DNA of 22,334 bases from Thermofilum sp. ex4484_15 (GTDB lineage Archaea; Thermoproteota; Thermoprotei; Thermofilales; EX4484-15). The DNA lies in NCBI GenBank assembly GCA_002254595.1, contig NJEH01000001.1:1-22334 (forward strand), written 5' to 3'. Position numbers and translations under genes: made by a program. Positions 8,675-15,375 of this stretch are shown here, piece by piece; position 1 is the stretch's first letter; each line of letters opens with the position of its first letter. The notes under the pieces are model-generated. The model ran no database searches. It was not told the origin of the DNA and was given only the letters and a program-made list of their open reading frames with translations.

Positions 8675-8914
8675 TTAAATTTTATCTCCTCTACAGTGCA
8701 CTTCCCCCTTAACTCTCCTAATGAAATTCTTACAATTAAAGCAGAGGAGGAAGGGGATCGCTTCATTCCTCACAGGACATCGTACGTATTCGTTCTTCAT
8801 CCTTCGTAATAGGGATCTAGAGATAATCTTACCCAATTCCCTTAGGGAGCCCTTAGGTAATTTAGCCGGTTTATCCCCTTGGAAGACCTTTACTACTATA
8901 TATTTATCCTCCAT
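8675..8914 (-). CDS. Small four-cysteine protein, probably zinc-binding
   Basis: 79 residues of unknown function. The N-terminal half is basic with a predicted helix (LRELGKIISRSLLRRMK). The C-terminal half has Cys46, Cys58, Cys61 and Cys74 spaced as C-x11-CxxC-x12-C, which looks like one zinc site. ATG 8914 is preceded by a TATA-like CTTTTAAAGC at 8940-8949, so the gene should have its own short-leader promoter. It lies 60 bases upstream of the Lhr gene in the same direction and 83 bases after the glycosylase gene. The overlapping plus-strand frame at 8721-8936 lacks any such pattern. I take the minus frame as real because of the cysteine spacing, promoter and strand agreement. The role is unknown. 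Confidence 0.7.
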   Translation of the reverse strand: MEDKYIVVKVFQGDKPAKLPKGSLRELGKIISRSLLRRMKNEYVRCPVRNEAIPFLLCFNCKNFIRRVKGEVHCRGDKI

Positions 8915-8997
8915 ACCCTATTCGAACATTAAGTAATAGCTTTAAAAGAATTTTCCTTAGTTACGAAAGGTAATATAGACGTTATCCTGCAATATAG

Positions 8998-9606
8998 CTA
9001 AGATAGGTATTCGTCCAGTCCTTCGCTCCTTAACTTAACATAACTTAACGCTAATTTCAAATCGCTAACCAATAACCCCCTTAACCTAGGGTTATAAAGG
9101 GCGGCAGCAGGATGTATGGTAGGTACTATTATTGCATCACCTAACTTATAGACCTTCCCCCTTACCTTAAGTACACCTTGTACCTTCCTACCTATCTTCC
9201 TAAGTAGGTACCTAGTGCTGTGATTACCTAATGTAACTATTACTTTAGGGTCTATTATCTTTAGTTCCTCCTCTAAATAGGGTGAGCAAGCTTCTATTTC
9301 ATCGACCTGAGGGTCCCTATTGCCCGGAGGCCTACATTTAACGAGGTTAGTGATGTAAACGAACGATCTACCGCTACCTACTTCCTTTAGAACCTCATTA
9401 AGTAATTTACCAGCCGCCCCTACGAAGGGCTTTCCCTCTAGGTCTTCCTGCCTCCCAGGAGCCTCCCCTATTAACATTATCCCCGTAGTATAGTTACCGC
9501 TACCTGGTACGGCGTTGGTTCTACTCAGCCATAATTTACATTTCCTACAGTTAATCACTCTTCTAGTTAATTCCTTAAGAAGTCTATCCTTATCCACCTT
9601 ATCCAC
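8998..9606 (-). CDS. udg: Family 4 uracil-DNA glycosylase (4Fe-4S)
   Basis: Removes uracil from DNA to start base-excision repair, important at high temperature where cytosine deaminates quickly. The four iron-sulfur cysteines are all present at Cys20, Cys23, Cys91 and Cys107. Motif GEAPGRQED (47-55) followed by GKPFVGAAG (58-66) is the uracil pocket and active-site region, and IHPAA (164-168) is the second conserved block. TNLVKCRPPGNR (86-97) is also typical. The length of 202 residues is normal. Two starts are possible: GTG 9606, overlapping the end of the aconitase X small subunit gene by 8 bases, or GTG 9597, which has GGTGG 5 bases upstream. It is the last gene of the HTH and aconitase X operon. 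Confidence 0.95.
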   Translation of the reverse strand: MDKVDKDRLLKELTRRVINCRKCKLWLSRTNAVPGSGNYTTGIMLIGEAPGRQEDLEGKPFVGAAGKLLNEVLKEVGSGRSFVYITNLVKCRPPGNRDPQVDEIEACSPYLEEELKIIDPKVIVTLGNHSTRYLLRKIGRKVQGVLKVRGKVYKLGDAIIVPTIHPAAALYNPRLRGLLVSDLKLALSYVKLRSEGLDEYLS

Positions 9607-10009
9607 CTATAAGTACCTTAGCTACCTTACCGATAGCTACTACCTTTACGTAATCTCCGTCCTTAACTAAATTAAAAGGGTTAGGGGATGGCTTATCTAC
9701 TAAAGGTATCGAAGCTAACGCACAGCCGGCTATTATTATTAATTCGCTCTCTAAATTTACAATAGCTCGGGGGGCAAACCCTCTCCTAGCTAACTCGTAT
9801 ATTACGTAGGAACTCACCGTACTGCCCTTACCATAGGGAAAGAACAATACCCTTCCCTTTAAGCTAACGCCCTCTAGAGGGTGTCCTTTCTCTACTACGA
9901 TTCCTCGCTTAGGATCTACTCCTCCATAAAACGAAATCGGCTTAGTGGATACTAGTGCTTCGCCCTCCCCTACTCCCTTAATTAAGGTCCTAGCCTTAAT
10001 TAACTTCAA
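9599..10009 (-). CDS. Aconitase X small (swivel) subunit, probable phosphomevalonate dehydratase
   Basis: 136-residue swivel-domain protein of the DUF126/AcnX small-subunit family. In archaea the two AcnX subunits dehydrate mevalonate 5-phosphate to trans-anhydromevalonate 5-phosphate in the modified mevalonate pathway shown in Aeropyrum pernix. Family motifs seen: ISFYGGVDPKRG (25-36), HPLEGVSLKGRVL (43-55) and the phosphate-loop-like PYGKGSTVSSYV (58-69), including the conserved serine cluster. The start is TTG 10009, three bases after the stop of the large subunit gene. The subunit order large then small, with tight spacing, is the usual one. The pathway assignment follows from the family; substrate specificity is not tested here. 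Confidence 0.92.
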   Translation of the reverse strand: MKLIKARTLIKGVGEGEALVSTKPISFYGGVDPKRGIVVEKGHPLEGVSLKGRVLFFPYGKGSTVSSYVIYELARRGFAPRAIVNLESELIIIAGCALASIPLVDKPSPNPFNLVKDGDYVKVVAIGKVAKVLIGG

Positions 10010-10012
10010 GAC

Positions 10013-11209
10013 CTATATCCCCAATAACCTACGCCTAGGAAGCAATAAAACCTTAACTCCCTGTGAGGAAAGGTAGTAAGCTGCTTTAGCTGAATCCGTA
10101 GCTACTGACCTTATATTCATATATCTTAAGGGACATACTACCATACAAGTATCAAAGTATAACTCCGCACCTACGCCCCTTAACGATTCTAATTTACGCT
10201 TTAAATTCCTACCTATAGGTTTAGAAGTAAATAGTATAAGCCTATCACTGGGCCTCCTTTTAGCGTACTTAAGTACCTCTAGTATTTCCCTTAATTCCTC
10301 CTCGGATAGGTGAGGACATCCGAGAACTACTGCATCTACCTCACTTAAGGCATTATAGAATTCCTCTTTGCATTCCTCTACTTCCCCCGAACTTAAACTT
10401 ACCTTATCTAACCCCCTTAAATCCTCGCTCCCTAAGTATTTAGCATCCGGAGATAACCCCTCAATTATTATCAAGCCTATGGAACTCGAGGCGCCTAGTC
10501 CAGCTAAGAAGTTCTTAAGCTCACGTTTAGGTATTTTAAACCCCCTTAAGTAAGGTACTCCCCTTTCCACTACTTTACCTAAGCAATATCCTAATAGTGA
10601 GTAGGGGTAATTTCCCTTCGAAACCTCTCTCAATACCCTGCTATCAAACTCTACTAATACCGTAGGCTTCCTGAATTCCCTCAGCCTTAAACCGATAAGG
10701 GGGGCTTTACCCGTTATAGCTTCTAATAAGGTAAGTACACTAGCTTCCCTATTGGTTAAGGCCCCTAAAACGCTATTGGCGTAAAGTACTGCATTACTCT
10801 CTCCCCAAGCTACCTGAGAACCCTCTTTTACACTACCTAAGAGGTAAGGTACGCACGAGAACGTAGGCTCCGCTCCCATGCTAATTAAAGCCCTTGTTAC
10901 CTCCAGTTGCTTGTAGGCGAAGGCCTCCGGTATACCCATCTCCTGCCAACGATTTAAATCCATACCCGCAGGGTTCAAAGTAGTCCTCACGCTAAAGAAC
11001 GCACCGTACTCAACTAGCTCCTTAATGAACTTTAGACCTGAATCTCCTATATTTTTATAGGAAATACCGGAAATATGGACCCATTCTACGTTTACTAATC
11101 TCTCTGCCCCTAAGGCTTCTCCTATTTCGATTAAGGCCTTAAGCGCCTTGGCTTTAGCTTCCCCCCTTTCTCCGTTAAGTAAAGCTTCCTCCTCCTTACT
11201 TAAGTACAA
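10013..11209 (-). CDS. Aconitase X large subunit, probable phosphomevalonate dehydratase
   Basis: 398-residue AcnX (DUF521) catalytic subunit, acting with the small subunit encoded next. Three cysteines in family positions can hold the [4Fe-4S] cluster: Cys119 in FSCVPYL, Cys298 in LGCPHLSEEEL and Cys355 in FDTCMVV. Other AcnX signatures are VNVEWVHISGISY (39-51), TTLNPAGMD (76-84) and WGESNAVLYANSVLGALTNR (135-154). The start is TTG 11209 with GGTG about 8 bases upstream, that element overlapping the stop codon of the HTH gene. In mevalonate-pathway archaea lacking the classical kinase/decarboxylase steps, this enzyme feeds a UbiD-type decarboxylase and then isopentenyl phosphate kinase; neither gene is in this window. 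Confidence 0.94.
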   Translation of the reverse strand: MYLSKEEEALLNGERGEAKAKALKALIEIGEALGAERLVNVEWVHISGISYKNIGDSGLKFIKELVEYGAFFSVRTTLNPAGMDLNRWQEMGIPEAFAYKQLEVTRALISMGAEPTFSCVPYLLGSVKEGSQVAWGESNAVLYANSVLGALTNREASVLTLLEAITGKAPLIGLRLREFRKPTVLVEFDSRVLREVSKGNYPYSLLGYCLGKVVERGVPYLRGFKIPKRELKNFLAGLGASSSIGLIIIEGLSPDAKYLGSEDLRGLDKVSLSSGEVEECKEEFYNALSEVDAVVLGCPHLSEEELREILEVLKYAKRRPSDRLILFTSKPIGRNLKRKLESLRGVGAELYFDTCMVVCPLRYMNIRSVATDSAKAAYYLSSQGVKVLLLPRRRLLGI

Positions 11210-11219
11210 AGAGCTACAC

Positions 11220-11546
11220 CTATTCCCTTAAGGGTATTAGCCCTATATCCCTAGCTAAGCAACAAATTTCCTTTAATACCCTCCTAGCTCCCTCTTTATC
11301 TCCACTATACAGTACCTCGGTTAACTTAGCTATTAAGGGATGTAACTCCCTGTTTTCCTTTACGATACGGTACATTTTAGTGCCCCTCTTAGCTTTACGA
11401 TAGTAACTTACGGCGGGTTGACTTAAACCCATCACCTTAGCTACCTCGGTCTCGCTTAGCCCATAACATTCTATAAGCCCCTCGGCTACTACCGCTCTTA
11501 AAGCTGGCAAAAAGTATTTCACTATATATTCACAGGGGGCCTTCAC
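11220..11546 (-). CDS. HTH transcriptional regulator, COG2522-like
   Basis: 108-residue DNA-binding protein. The opening KAPCEYIVKYFLPALRAVVA and the helix-turn-helix LSETEVAKVMGLSQPAVSYYRKAKRG (about 30-55) match the archaeal COG2522 family, whose members typically start with a PCE..V...LPA.R block. A C-terminal EICCLARDIG (92-101) resembles the cysteine-containing tail of the family, which might bind a metal or sense redox state (inference). GTG 11546 is preceded by GGAGGTG with a 5-base spacer, the strongest ribosome-binding site in the window. It is the first gene of the operon with both AcnX subunits and faces the reductase gene across a shared promoter, so it may regulate both and itself. 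Confidence 0.85.
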   Translation of the reverse strand: MKAPCEYIVKYFLPALRAVVAEGLIECYGLSETEVAKVMGLSQPAVSYYRKAKRGTKMYRIVKENRELHPLIAKLTEVLYSGDKEGARRVLKEICCLARDIGLIPLRE

Positions 11547-11581
11547 TTTTACACCTCCGAGCTAGAGATTGGTAAGAAAGG

Positions 11582-11604
11582 ATATAAATCATGTGCATGT
11601 TTAT
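11582..11604. promoter_or_regulatory. Shared divergent promoter with imperfect palindrome (candidate operator)
   Basis: Between the two divergent starts (11546 minus, 11621 plus) lies ATATAAAT at 11582-11589, which reads as a TATA box on both strands. Overlapping it is an inverted repeat with arms ATAAATCATG (11584-11593) and CATGTTTAT (11596-11604), identical apart from one extra T in the left arm and separated by TG. A protein bound here would cover the TATA elements of both transcripts. Binding by the HTH protein is my inference. Confidence 0.55.
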
Positions 11605-11620
11605 AACTTGAGGCTTTGAT

Positions 11621-12850
11621 ATGGAGCTAAGGGAAATAGCAGTAATAGGAGCAGGGCCTATGGCGCTATTACTAGCTAGGGAACTCGCCTATAAGGGTAT
11701 ATTACCGTTACTGGTAGAGGAACATAATGAAATAGGCATTCCAAGACATTGTTCCGGTTTAGTCTCCATTAAGGGATTAGAACTACTTAGGGTAAGGAAG
11801 GATGATTACATCGAGAACGAAGTAAGAGGAGCGAGATTTTATTCTCCTTCCTCCAAGCTAGAAGTAGAAATTATTAAATCTAAGCCCTTGGCTTATGTAA
11901 TAGATAGGGAACTTTTTGATAAATACCTTTATTCGGTAGTTAATAGCTTAGGAGTTAATTTCGTACTTAACGCAAGAGTTTTAAGCGTCCACAGGTTCCA
12001 CAATCAATGGAGCCTGAAGTTAAGTAACGGCAAGGAGTTAAGGACTAACTTCTTAGTAAACGGCGAAGGGGCTAGATACCGATTAGTTAAGTACTTAGGG
12101 TTTGAGGAGCCCCCCGAGGACGTGCTACTTACCGCCCTACAGTACGATGTAAAGGGAGTTAAGGAGGTAGATGATGACATAGTGGAAGTATATCTAGGCA
12201 ACCGTTGGGCACCTAAGTTCTTCGCGTGGATCATACCTAGAGGAGAAGGAAGGGCTAGAGTAGGACTAGCCTCCGTACGGAAGCCCGTTTACTTATACCT
12301 TAGAGCTTTCATGAAGCATCACCCTATAGCTTCTAAGAAGCTAGCTAAAGCGAAATTCGAGAGGTTAACGGGAGGTAAAGTAGTACTATGCGGACCTAGT
12401 AATAAGGTATGGGGGGAGCGGTCCTTATTAATAGGCGATGCTGCTTGTTGCACTAAACCTACTACTGGAGGTGGGTTAATAATAGGGGGATTATGTACGA
12501 TAATGGCAGCGAGGGCTTTAATTAATTACTTATTAAACGGTAGGGATTATTATGAGGTGATAAGCTCCTATAATTCAGCCTATTATCGCTTCCTCTACGG
12601 CGAAATTAAATATATGAAGTTCCTAAGGGAATTCTTAGCTAGTTTAAACGATAGGTTATTGGAAAGCGCTTTTAAGGCTATAAGGGAAACCGGTTTAGAT
12701 CGAGAAGTAAGCGCCTTAGGTGATATGGAGAGGCATAGTATAGTTGTAAGGGAAGCCCTTAAAAAGCCCCCTCTACTAGTTAAATTGATACCCCACCTTT
12801 TAACGTGGATGGTTACGTATTTAGCCCCCGGGCTTAAAGGGAGTATTTAA
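11621..12850 (+). CDS. Geranylgeranyl reductase-family FAD oxidoreductase
   Basis: 409-residue flavoprotein of the family that hydrogenates the geranylgeranyl chains of archaeal membrane lipids. The N-terminal FAD fold reads VIGAGPMALLLARE (8-21), in which the third glycine of GxGxxG is alanine (Ala15). Next come IPRHCSGLVS (40-49) with the family cysteine Cys44, then FAWIIPRGEGRARVGLA (201-217), the substrate-side motif, and LIGDAACCTKPTTGGGLIIG (270-289), the second FAD motif. Length is normal. ATG 11621 follows the divergent promoter with a leader of about 10 bases. The 3' end overlaps the convergent XPF gene by 30 bases. The family contains paralogues with other roles, so the exact substrate is uncertain. 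Confidence 0.9.
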   Translation: MELREIAVIGAGPMALLLARELAYKGILPLLVEEHNEIGIPRHCSGLVSIKGLELLRVRKDDYIENEVRGARFYSPSSKLEVEIIKSKPLAYVIDRELFDKYLYSVVNSLGVNFVLNARVLSVHRFHNQWSLKLSNGKELRTNFLVNGEGARYRLVKYLGFEEPPEDVLLTALQYDVKGVKEVDDDIVEVYLGNRWAPKFFAWIIPRGEGRARVGLASVRKPVYLYLRAFMKHHPIASKKLAKAKFERLTGGKVVLCGPSNKVWGERSLLIGDAACCTKPTTGGGLIIGGLCTIMAARALINYLLNGRDYYEVISSYNSAYYRFLYGEIKYMKFLREFLASLNDRLLESAFKAIRETGLDREVSALGDMERHSIVVREALKKPPLLVKLIPHLLTWMVTYLAPGLKGSI

Positions 12851-13480
12851 CACCTCCCCTACCTTCCTTACGGTCTCCTCCCCTATCCCCTTAACCCTCC
12901 TAGCCCAAGCTCTGTAAGAATTTAAAGCTTTAAGGGGAGTTCCGAATACCTTTAAAATGGCTTCAGCTTTTTCCCTACCTATACTAGGTAGGGAGGAAAG
13001 CAGTAGTAACTGTTTCTCGCTTACGGTCTCTACTTTCTTTACTATTTTAATCGATGGTTTCTTACCCTCACCTTGTTCCTGCTTAGCTAGTAGATATATT
13101 AGCCTAGCGGTACATTCACTATTGGAAGTAGGCAATACCGTTATACCGCTCCTTGCTATACTAGCTAGCGCTCCATAAACACTATTAGGATGGATCCTTC
13201 TAAACTTCAAGACCCTATTTAAATCCCCCTCTATTACTAGTAACGCCTTAGGATATACCGATTTTAAAGAAAATAATTGAAGGAAAAGATCTCTCCTAGT
13301 TAAGGTATTTAAAAAATCGTTAGCTGTCTTCCTTTCTATTCCTACTTCCTCTGAAGCTAAGTAATCGCCTACTATTAAGTTCCTAACCTCTAACTTAGCG
13401 CCTAATTCCCTTAATGCCCTTAATACTCGATCAGCTTTACTAGCTTCCCTAGAGTCGACTATTACTAACGGTCTTAACAC
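12821..13480 (-). CDS. xpf: XPF/ERCC4-type structure-specific endonuclease (crenarchaeal short form)
   Basis: Cuts branched or flap DNA next to double-strand junctions in repair and restart. The nuclease domain is complete: VDSRE close to the N-terminus, then GDYLASEEVGIERKTANDF carrying the GDY and ERKxxxD catalytic residues. The C-terminal helix-hairpin-helix pair is LLSSLPSIGREKAEAIL and AWARRVKGIGEETVRKV. No helicase domain is present, as in Crenarchaeota. Unlike crenarchaeal XPF proteins that end in a PCNA-binding box, this one ends NTPFKPGG with no such box. The frame is open up to ATG 13531, but the extra 17 residues lie inside the zinc-protein gene and do not look conserved. I prefer GTG 13480, which still leaves a 32-base overlap with that gene. 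Confidence 0.92.
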   Translation of the reverse strand: MLRPLVIVDSREASKADRVLRALRELGAKLEVRNLIVGDYLASEEVGIERKTANDFLNTLTRRDLFLQLFSLKSVYPKALLVIEGDLNRVLKFRRIHPNSVYGALASIARSGITVLPTSNSECTARLIYLLAKQEQGEGKKPSIKIVKKVETVSEKQLLLLSSLPSIGREKAEAILKVFGTPLKALNSYRAWARRVKGIGEETVRKVGEVLNTPFKPGG

Positions 13481-13754
13481 GCTTCCTACGTTTATCCACC
13501 TCCTTAGCGCAATCTTTACATAAGTAACCAACCCCTACTTTAATCGAACAATCCTCACATACTAACCTACCGCATTCGTTACAAATAGCTATAGCTAACC
13601 TAACCTTACATAGTGCGCAAAGGGTTTCCTTACATATTTCGCATATACCACTTCCCTTATCGAAATCCTCTTTACAAACTCTTCTACCGCAAAGCTTACA
13701 AGTATAGGTTTCCGTTACTTCCTTACCGCATATTTCACATTTCAAATTTTTCAT
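13449..13754 (-). CDS. Cysteine-rich multi-zinc-finger protein
   Basis: 101 residues with 15 cysteines, mostly in CxxC pairs: 6/9, 19/22, 38/41, 46/49, 58/61, 66/69 and 79/82, plus Cys27. The pattern CKLCGRRVCKEDFD repeats loosely as CNECGRLVCEDC, like tandem B-box or cross-brace zinc modules, so three or four zinc ions are likely. The last 20 residues are basic (DKRRKRVKTVSNSR). ATG 13754 follows a TATA-like element by about 30 bases. The gene runs into XPF with overlapping codons, so the two proteins are probably made together and may work together in DNA repair. No specific family name can be given. Confidence 0.82.
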   Translation of the reverse strand: MKNLKCEICGKEVTETYTCKLCGRRVCKEDFDKGSGICEICKETLCALCKVRLAIAICNECGRLVCEDCSIKVGVGYLCKDCAKEVDKRRKRVKTVSNSRL

Positions 13755-13894
13755 CCCAGAGAGTAGAGATGATGGGCCAATATATGTTTATGATAGGGGC
13801 TTTAATCTCCTCTCCCTAACTTAAATTCCTCAAGGTCGAAACATTTTTAATGGAATCCCCTTAATTAGTTAACGGCTCAGCTTTTGGTGGTGGA
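13755..13894. promoter_or_regulatory. Divergent promoter region, zinc protein / winged-helix gene
   Basis: On the minus strand TAAACATATA (13781-13790) is about 31 bases before ATG 13754. On the plus strand ACATTTTTAA (13841-13850) is about 50 bases before ATG 13895, which would give a leader of about 20 bases containing GGTGGTGG (13886-13893), a good match to the 16S rRNA tail. No gene is seen between. Confidence 0.5.
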
Positions 13895-14293
13895 ATGCCT
13901 AGGAAGGTAAGTACTTCAGGTAGGAAAATAGTATACCTTTTAGCATTGTTGGGTACGATAGTCAGGAAGAGGACCTTACATAAATTAGTTTACACCCTGC
14001 AGGAGAGGGGGGCTGGCTTTAAGTACGATTTCGTCAGCGAGGGTAATTTCAAGTTCTCCAGTAAATTAGATAAGGAACTAGAGGAACTAATATCGTTAGG
14101 TTACGTTAAGAGGCTTTATGTATTAAACGGGAAGTTCAACGGTTTATATTCTGAGGCGTATTCCATTACGGAGAAAGGAGTTAAATTAGCTGAGAGAGCG
14201 GAATTCGGCGAGAAAAGCAGGAAATTGATAGAGGACCTAGTTAAGGAAATAAAATCTAAGAAGAAGAGCCCTTCGACTCAGTTATCACCTTGA
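13895..14293 (+). CDS. Winged-helix domain protein
   Basis: 132 residues. IVYLLALLGTIVRKRTLHKLVYTLQERG (12-39) and the following KYDFVSEGNFKFSSKLDKELEELISLGYV (43-71) have the layout of archaeal winged-helix proteins in which a KLVY/KLLY helix is followed by a wing and an elongated helix. YSITEKGVKLAE (89-100) is the common end of the wing segment. The C-terminal tail is lysine- and serine-rich. Its role is probably DNA or protein binding; no target can be read from the sequence. ATG 13895 has GGTGGTGG just upstream. The end overlaps the convergent secreted-protein gene by 38 bases, the largest such overlap in the window. Confidence 0.78.
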   Translation: MPRKVSTSGRKIVYLLALLGTIVRKRTLHKLVYTLQERGAGFKYDFVSEGNFKFSSKLDKELEELISLGYVKRLYVLNGKFNGLYSEAYSITEKGVKLAERAEFGEKSRKLIEDLVKEIKSKKKSPSTQLSP

Positions 14294-15269
14294 TAGGAGG
14301 TTCCCATAACCCATTTAGATAGCCTTGAGGCAATAAATCTAAGCATAACGTCCAAGCGTCACTTACTTCCATCGAGATGGGACTTAAGGAATTTACCGGT
14401 AATCTTACCTGAACTTCTATTACCTCACCCCTTATACAGGCGTAAATTACCCTAGAAGCTTCTAACCTGCCGCTAGCTTTAAGTCCACACCTCAATTTTA
14501 GTTTACCTCCCATTAAATCTAGATAAAGGCTTAAGTTTAAGGATCCTAATCCGCTTAAAATTAGTGAGTAATTTTGCCTAAAGAAGATTAAACCATTACT
14601 CAATATTACTTTAGGTAGGGATCCGCTTAATTTTATGCGTAAACTTAATTTCCTCCCTGAGCTTGCTAAAACGGATATCTTCCTTACATTACACCAAGGT
14701 GGTAAGGCACCTCCCTGAACGTCCTCATCTTCGAACGTTAACTTACTTACGCTAGCGTTGTAAAGCGATATAATCCTTCCCACCATTCTATCCCTTATAC
14801 CGCTTACGAATTTAACCCTTAACGAAATTAACCCCCTATAGAATAAGTCGGTTAGGTTAAGGCCCTTCATTGAACCGGTAGGTAAGCGTAATAGAAGGTA
14901 CGAAGGGTAAGCGAAAGCCCTTAAAGCCTTAGAGGAATTACCATAGATCATCTTAGCACTTAACCTCCCTACCCTTCCATCGAAGTACAGCTTGATTACC
15001 TTCCTAGTAGAGGTAATGTTCAGCTCTATCTTCCCCCATAGGAACTGTCCTCTCTTAAATTGGGACCTAGGAATTACTAGTATCATTACATCGTTCCCCT
15101 TGCCTACTACCTTGATACCCTTTAGATCCAGATAGCCTAAGCCCTTAGGGTATTCTTGAGGATCAGGATAATAACTTAAAGTGAGGTAAGTGGCCGTAAC
15201 GTAACTAAAGGGTACTTGAAGTACCAAAGGAATTAAGGTTAAGAGTAATGGGATGATTCTTCTAAACAT
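14256..15269 (-). CDS. Secreted protein of unknown function
   Basis: About 337 residues from ATG 15269; TTG 15290 would add seven residues but has no visible ribosome-binding site. The N-terminus MFRRIIPLLLTLIPLVLQVPF followed by SYVTA is a clear signal peptide with a plausible cleavage site. The rest is rich in alternating hydrophobic and polar residues, with many Ser, Thr, Leu and Gly and three or four cysteines, suggesting beta-sandwich domains. No C-terminal membrane anchor, lipobox or catalytic motif is seen. It would be an extracellular or pseudoperiplasmic protein. Alternatives such as a surface-layer accessory or a binding protein cannot be separated. Its neighbours give no clear hint. 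Confidence 0.75.
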   Translation of the reverse strand: MFRRIIPLLLTLIPLVLQVPFSYVTATYLTLSYYPDPQEYPKGLGYLDLKGIKVVGKGNDVMILVIPRSQFKRGQFLWGKIELNITSTRKVIKLYFDGRVGRLSAKMIYGNSSKALRAFAYPSYLLLRLPTGSMKGLNLTDLFYRGLISLRVKFVSGIRDRMVGRIISLYNASVSKLTFEDEDVQGGALPPWCNVRKISVLASSGRKLSLRIKLSGSLPKVILSNGLIFFRQNYSLILSGLGSLNLSLYLDLMGGKLKLRCGLKASGRLEASRVIYACIRGEVIEVQVRLPVNSLSPISMEVSDAWTLCLDLLPQGYLNGLWEPPIKVITESKGSSS

Positions 15270-15332
15270 ACCTTGAGACCTTACTCCCAATTAGTTAAAT
15301 CTCTTACTAAAGTTTAACGGTATAGCGCATTA

Positions 15333-15341
15333 CTTATAAAG
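15333..15341 (+). promoter_or_regulatory. Candidate TATA box for the PDCD5-like gene
   Basis: CTTATAAAG lies about 39 bases before ATG 15376. The predicted leader of about 14 bases contains GGGGAAGTGG (15362-15371), which can act as the ribosome-binding site. Confidence 0.5.
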
Positions 15342-15375
15342 TACTTTTACTCCGTTAACTTGGGGAAGTGGAATT

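Noticed and set aside
8721..8936. Plus-strand frame opposite the four-cysteine protein
   Set aside because: It has no promoter or domain, while the minus frame has regular cysteine spacing and a TATA box.
9590..9606. Short tandem GTGGATAAG/GTGGATAAG at the glycosylase start
   Set aside because: It encodes the MDKVDKD start of the protein and offers two candidate start codons. Two copies in coding sequence are too little to call a regulatory repeat.
12004..12234. Minus-strand frame within the reductase gene
   Set aside because: It is a shadow of the FAD enzyme; Ser/Thr-rich product without features.
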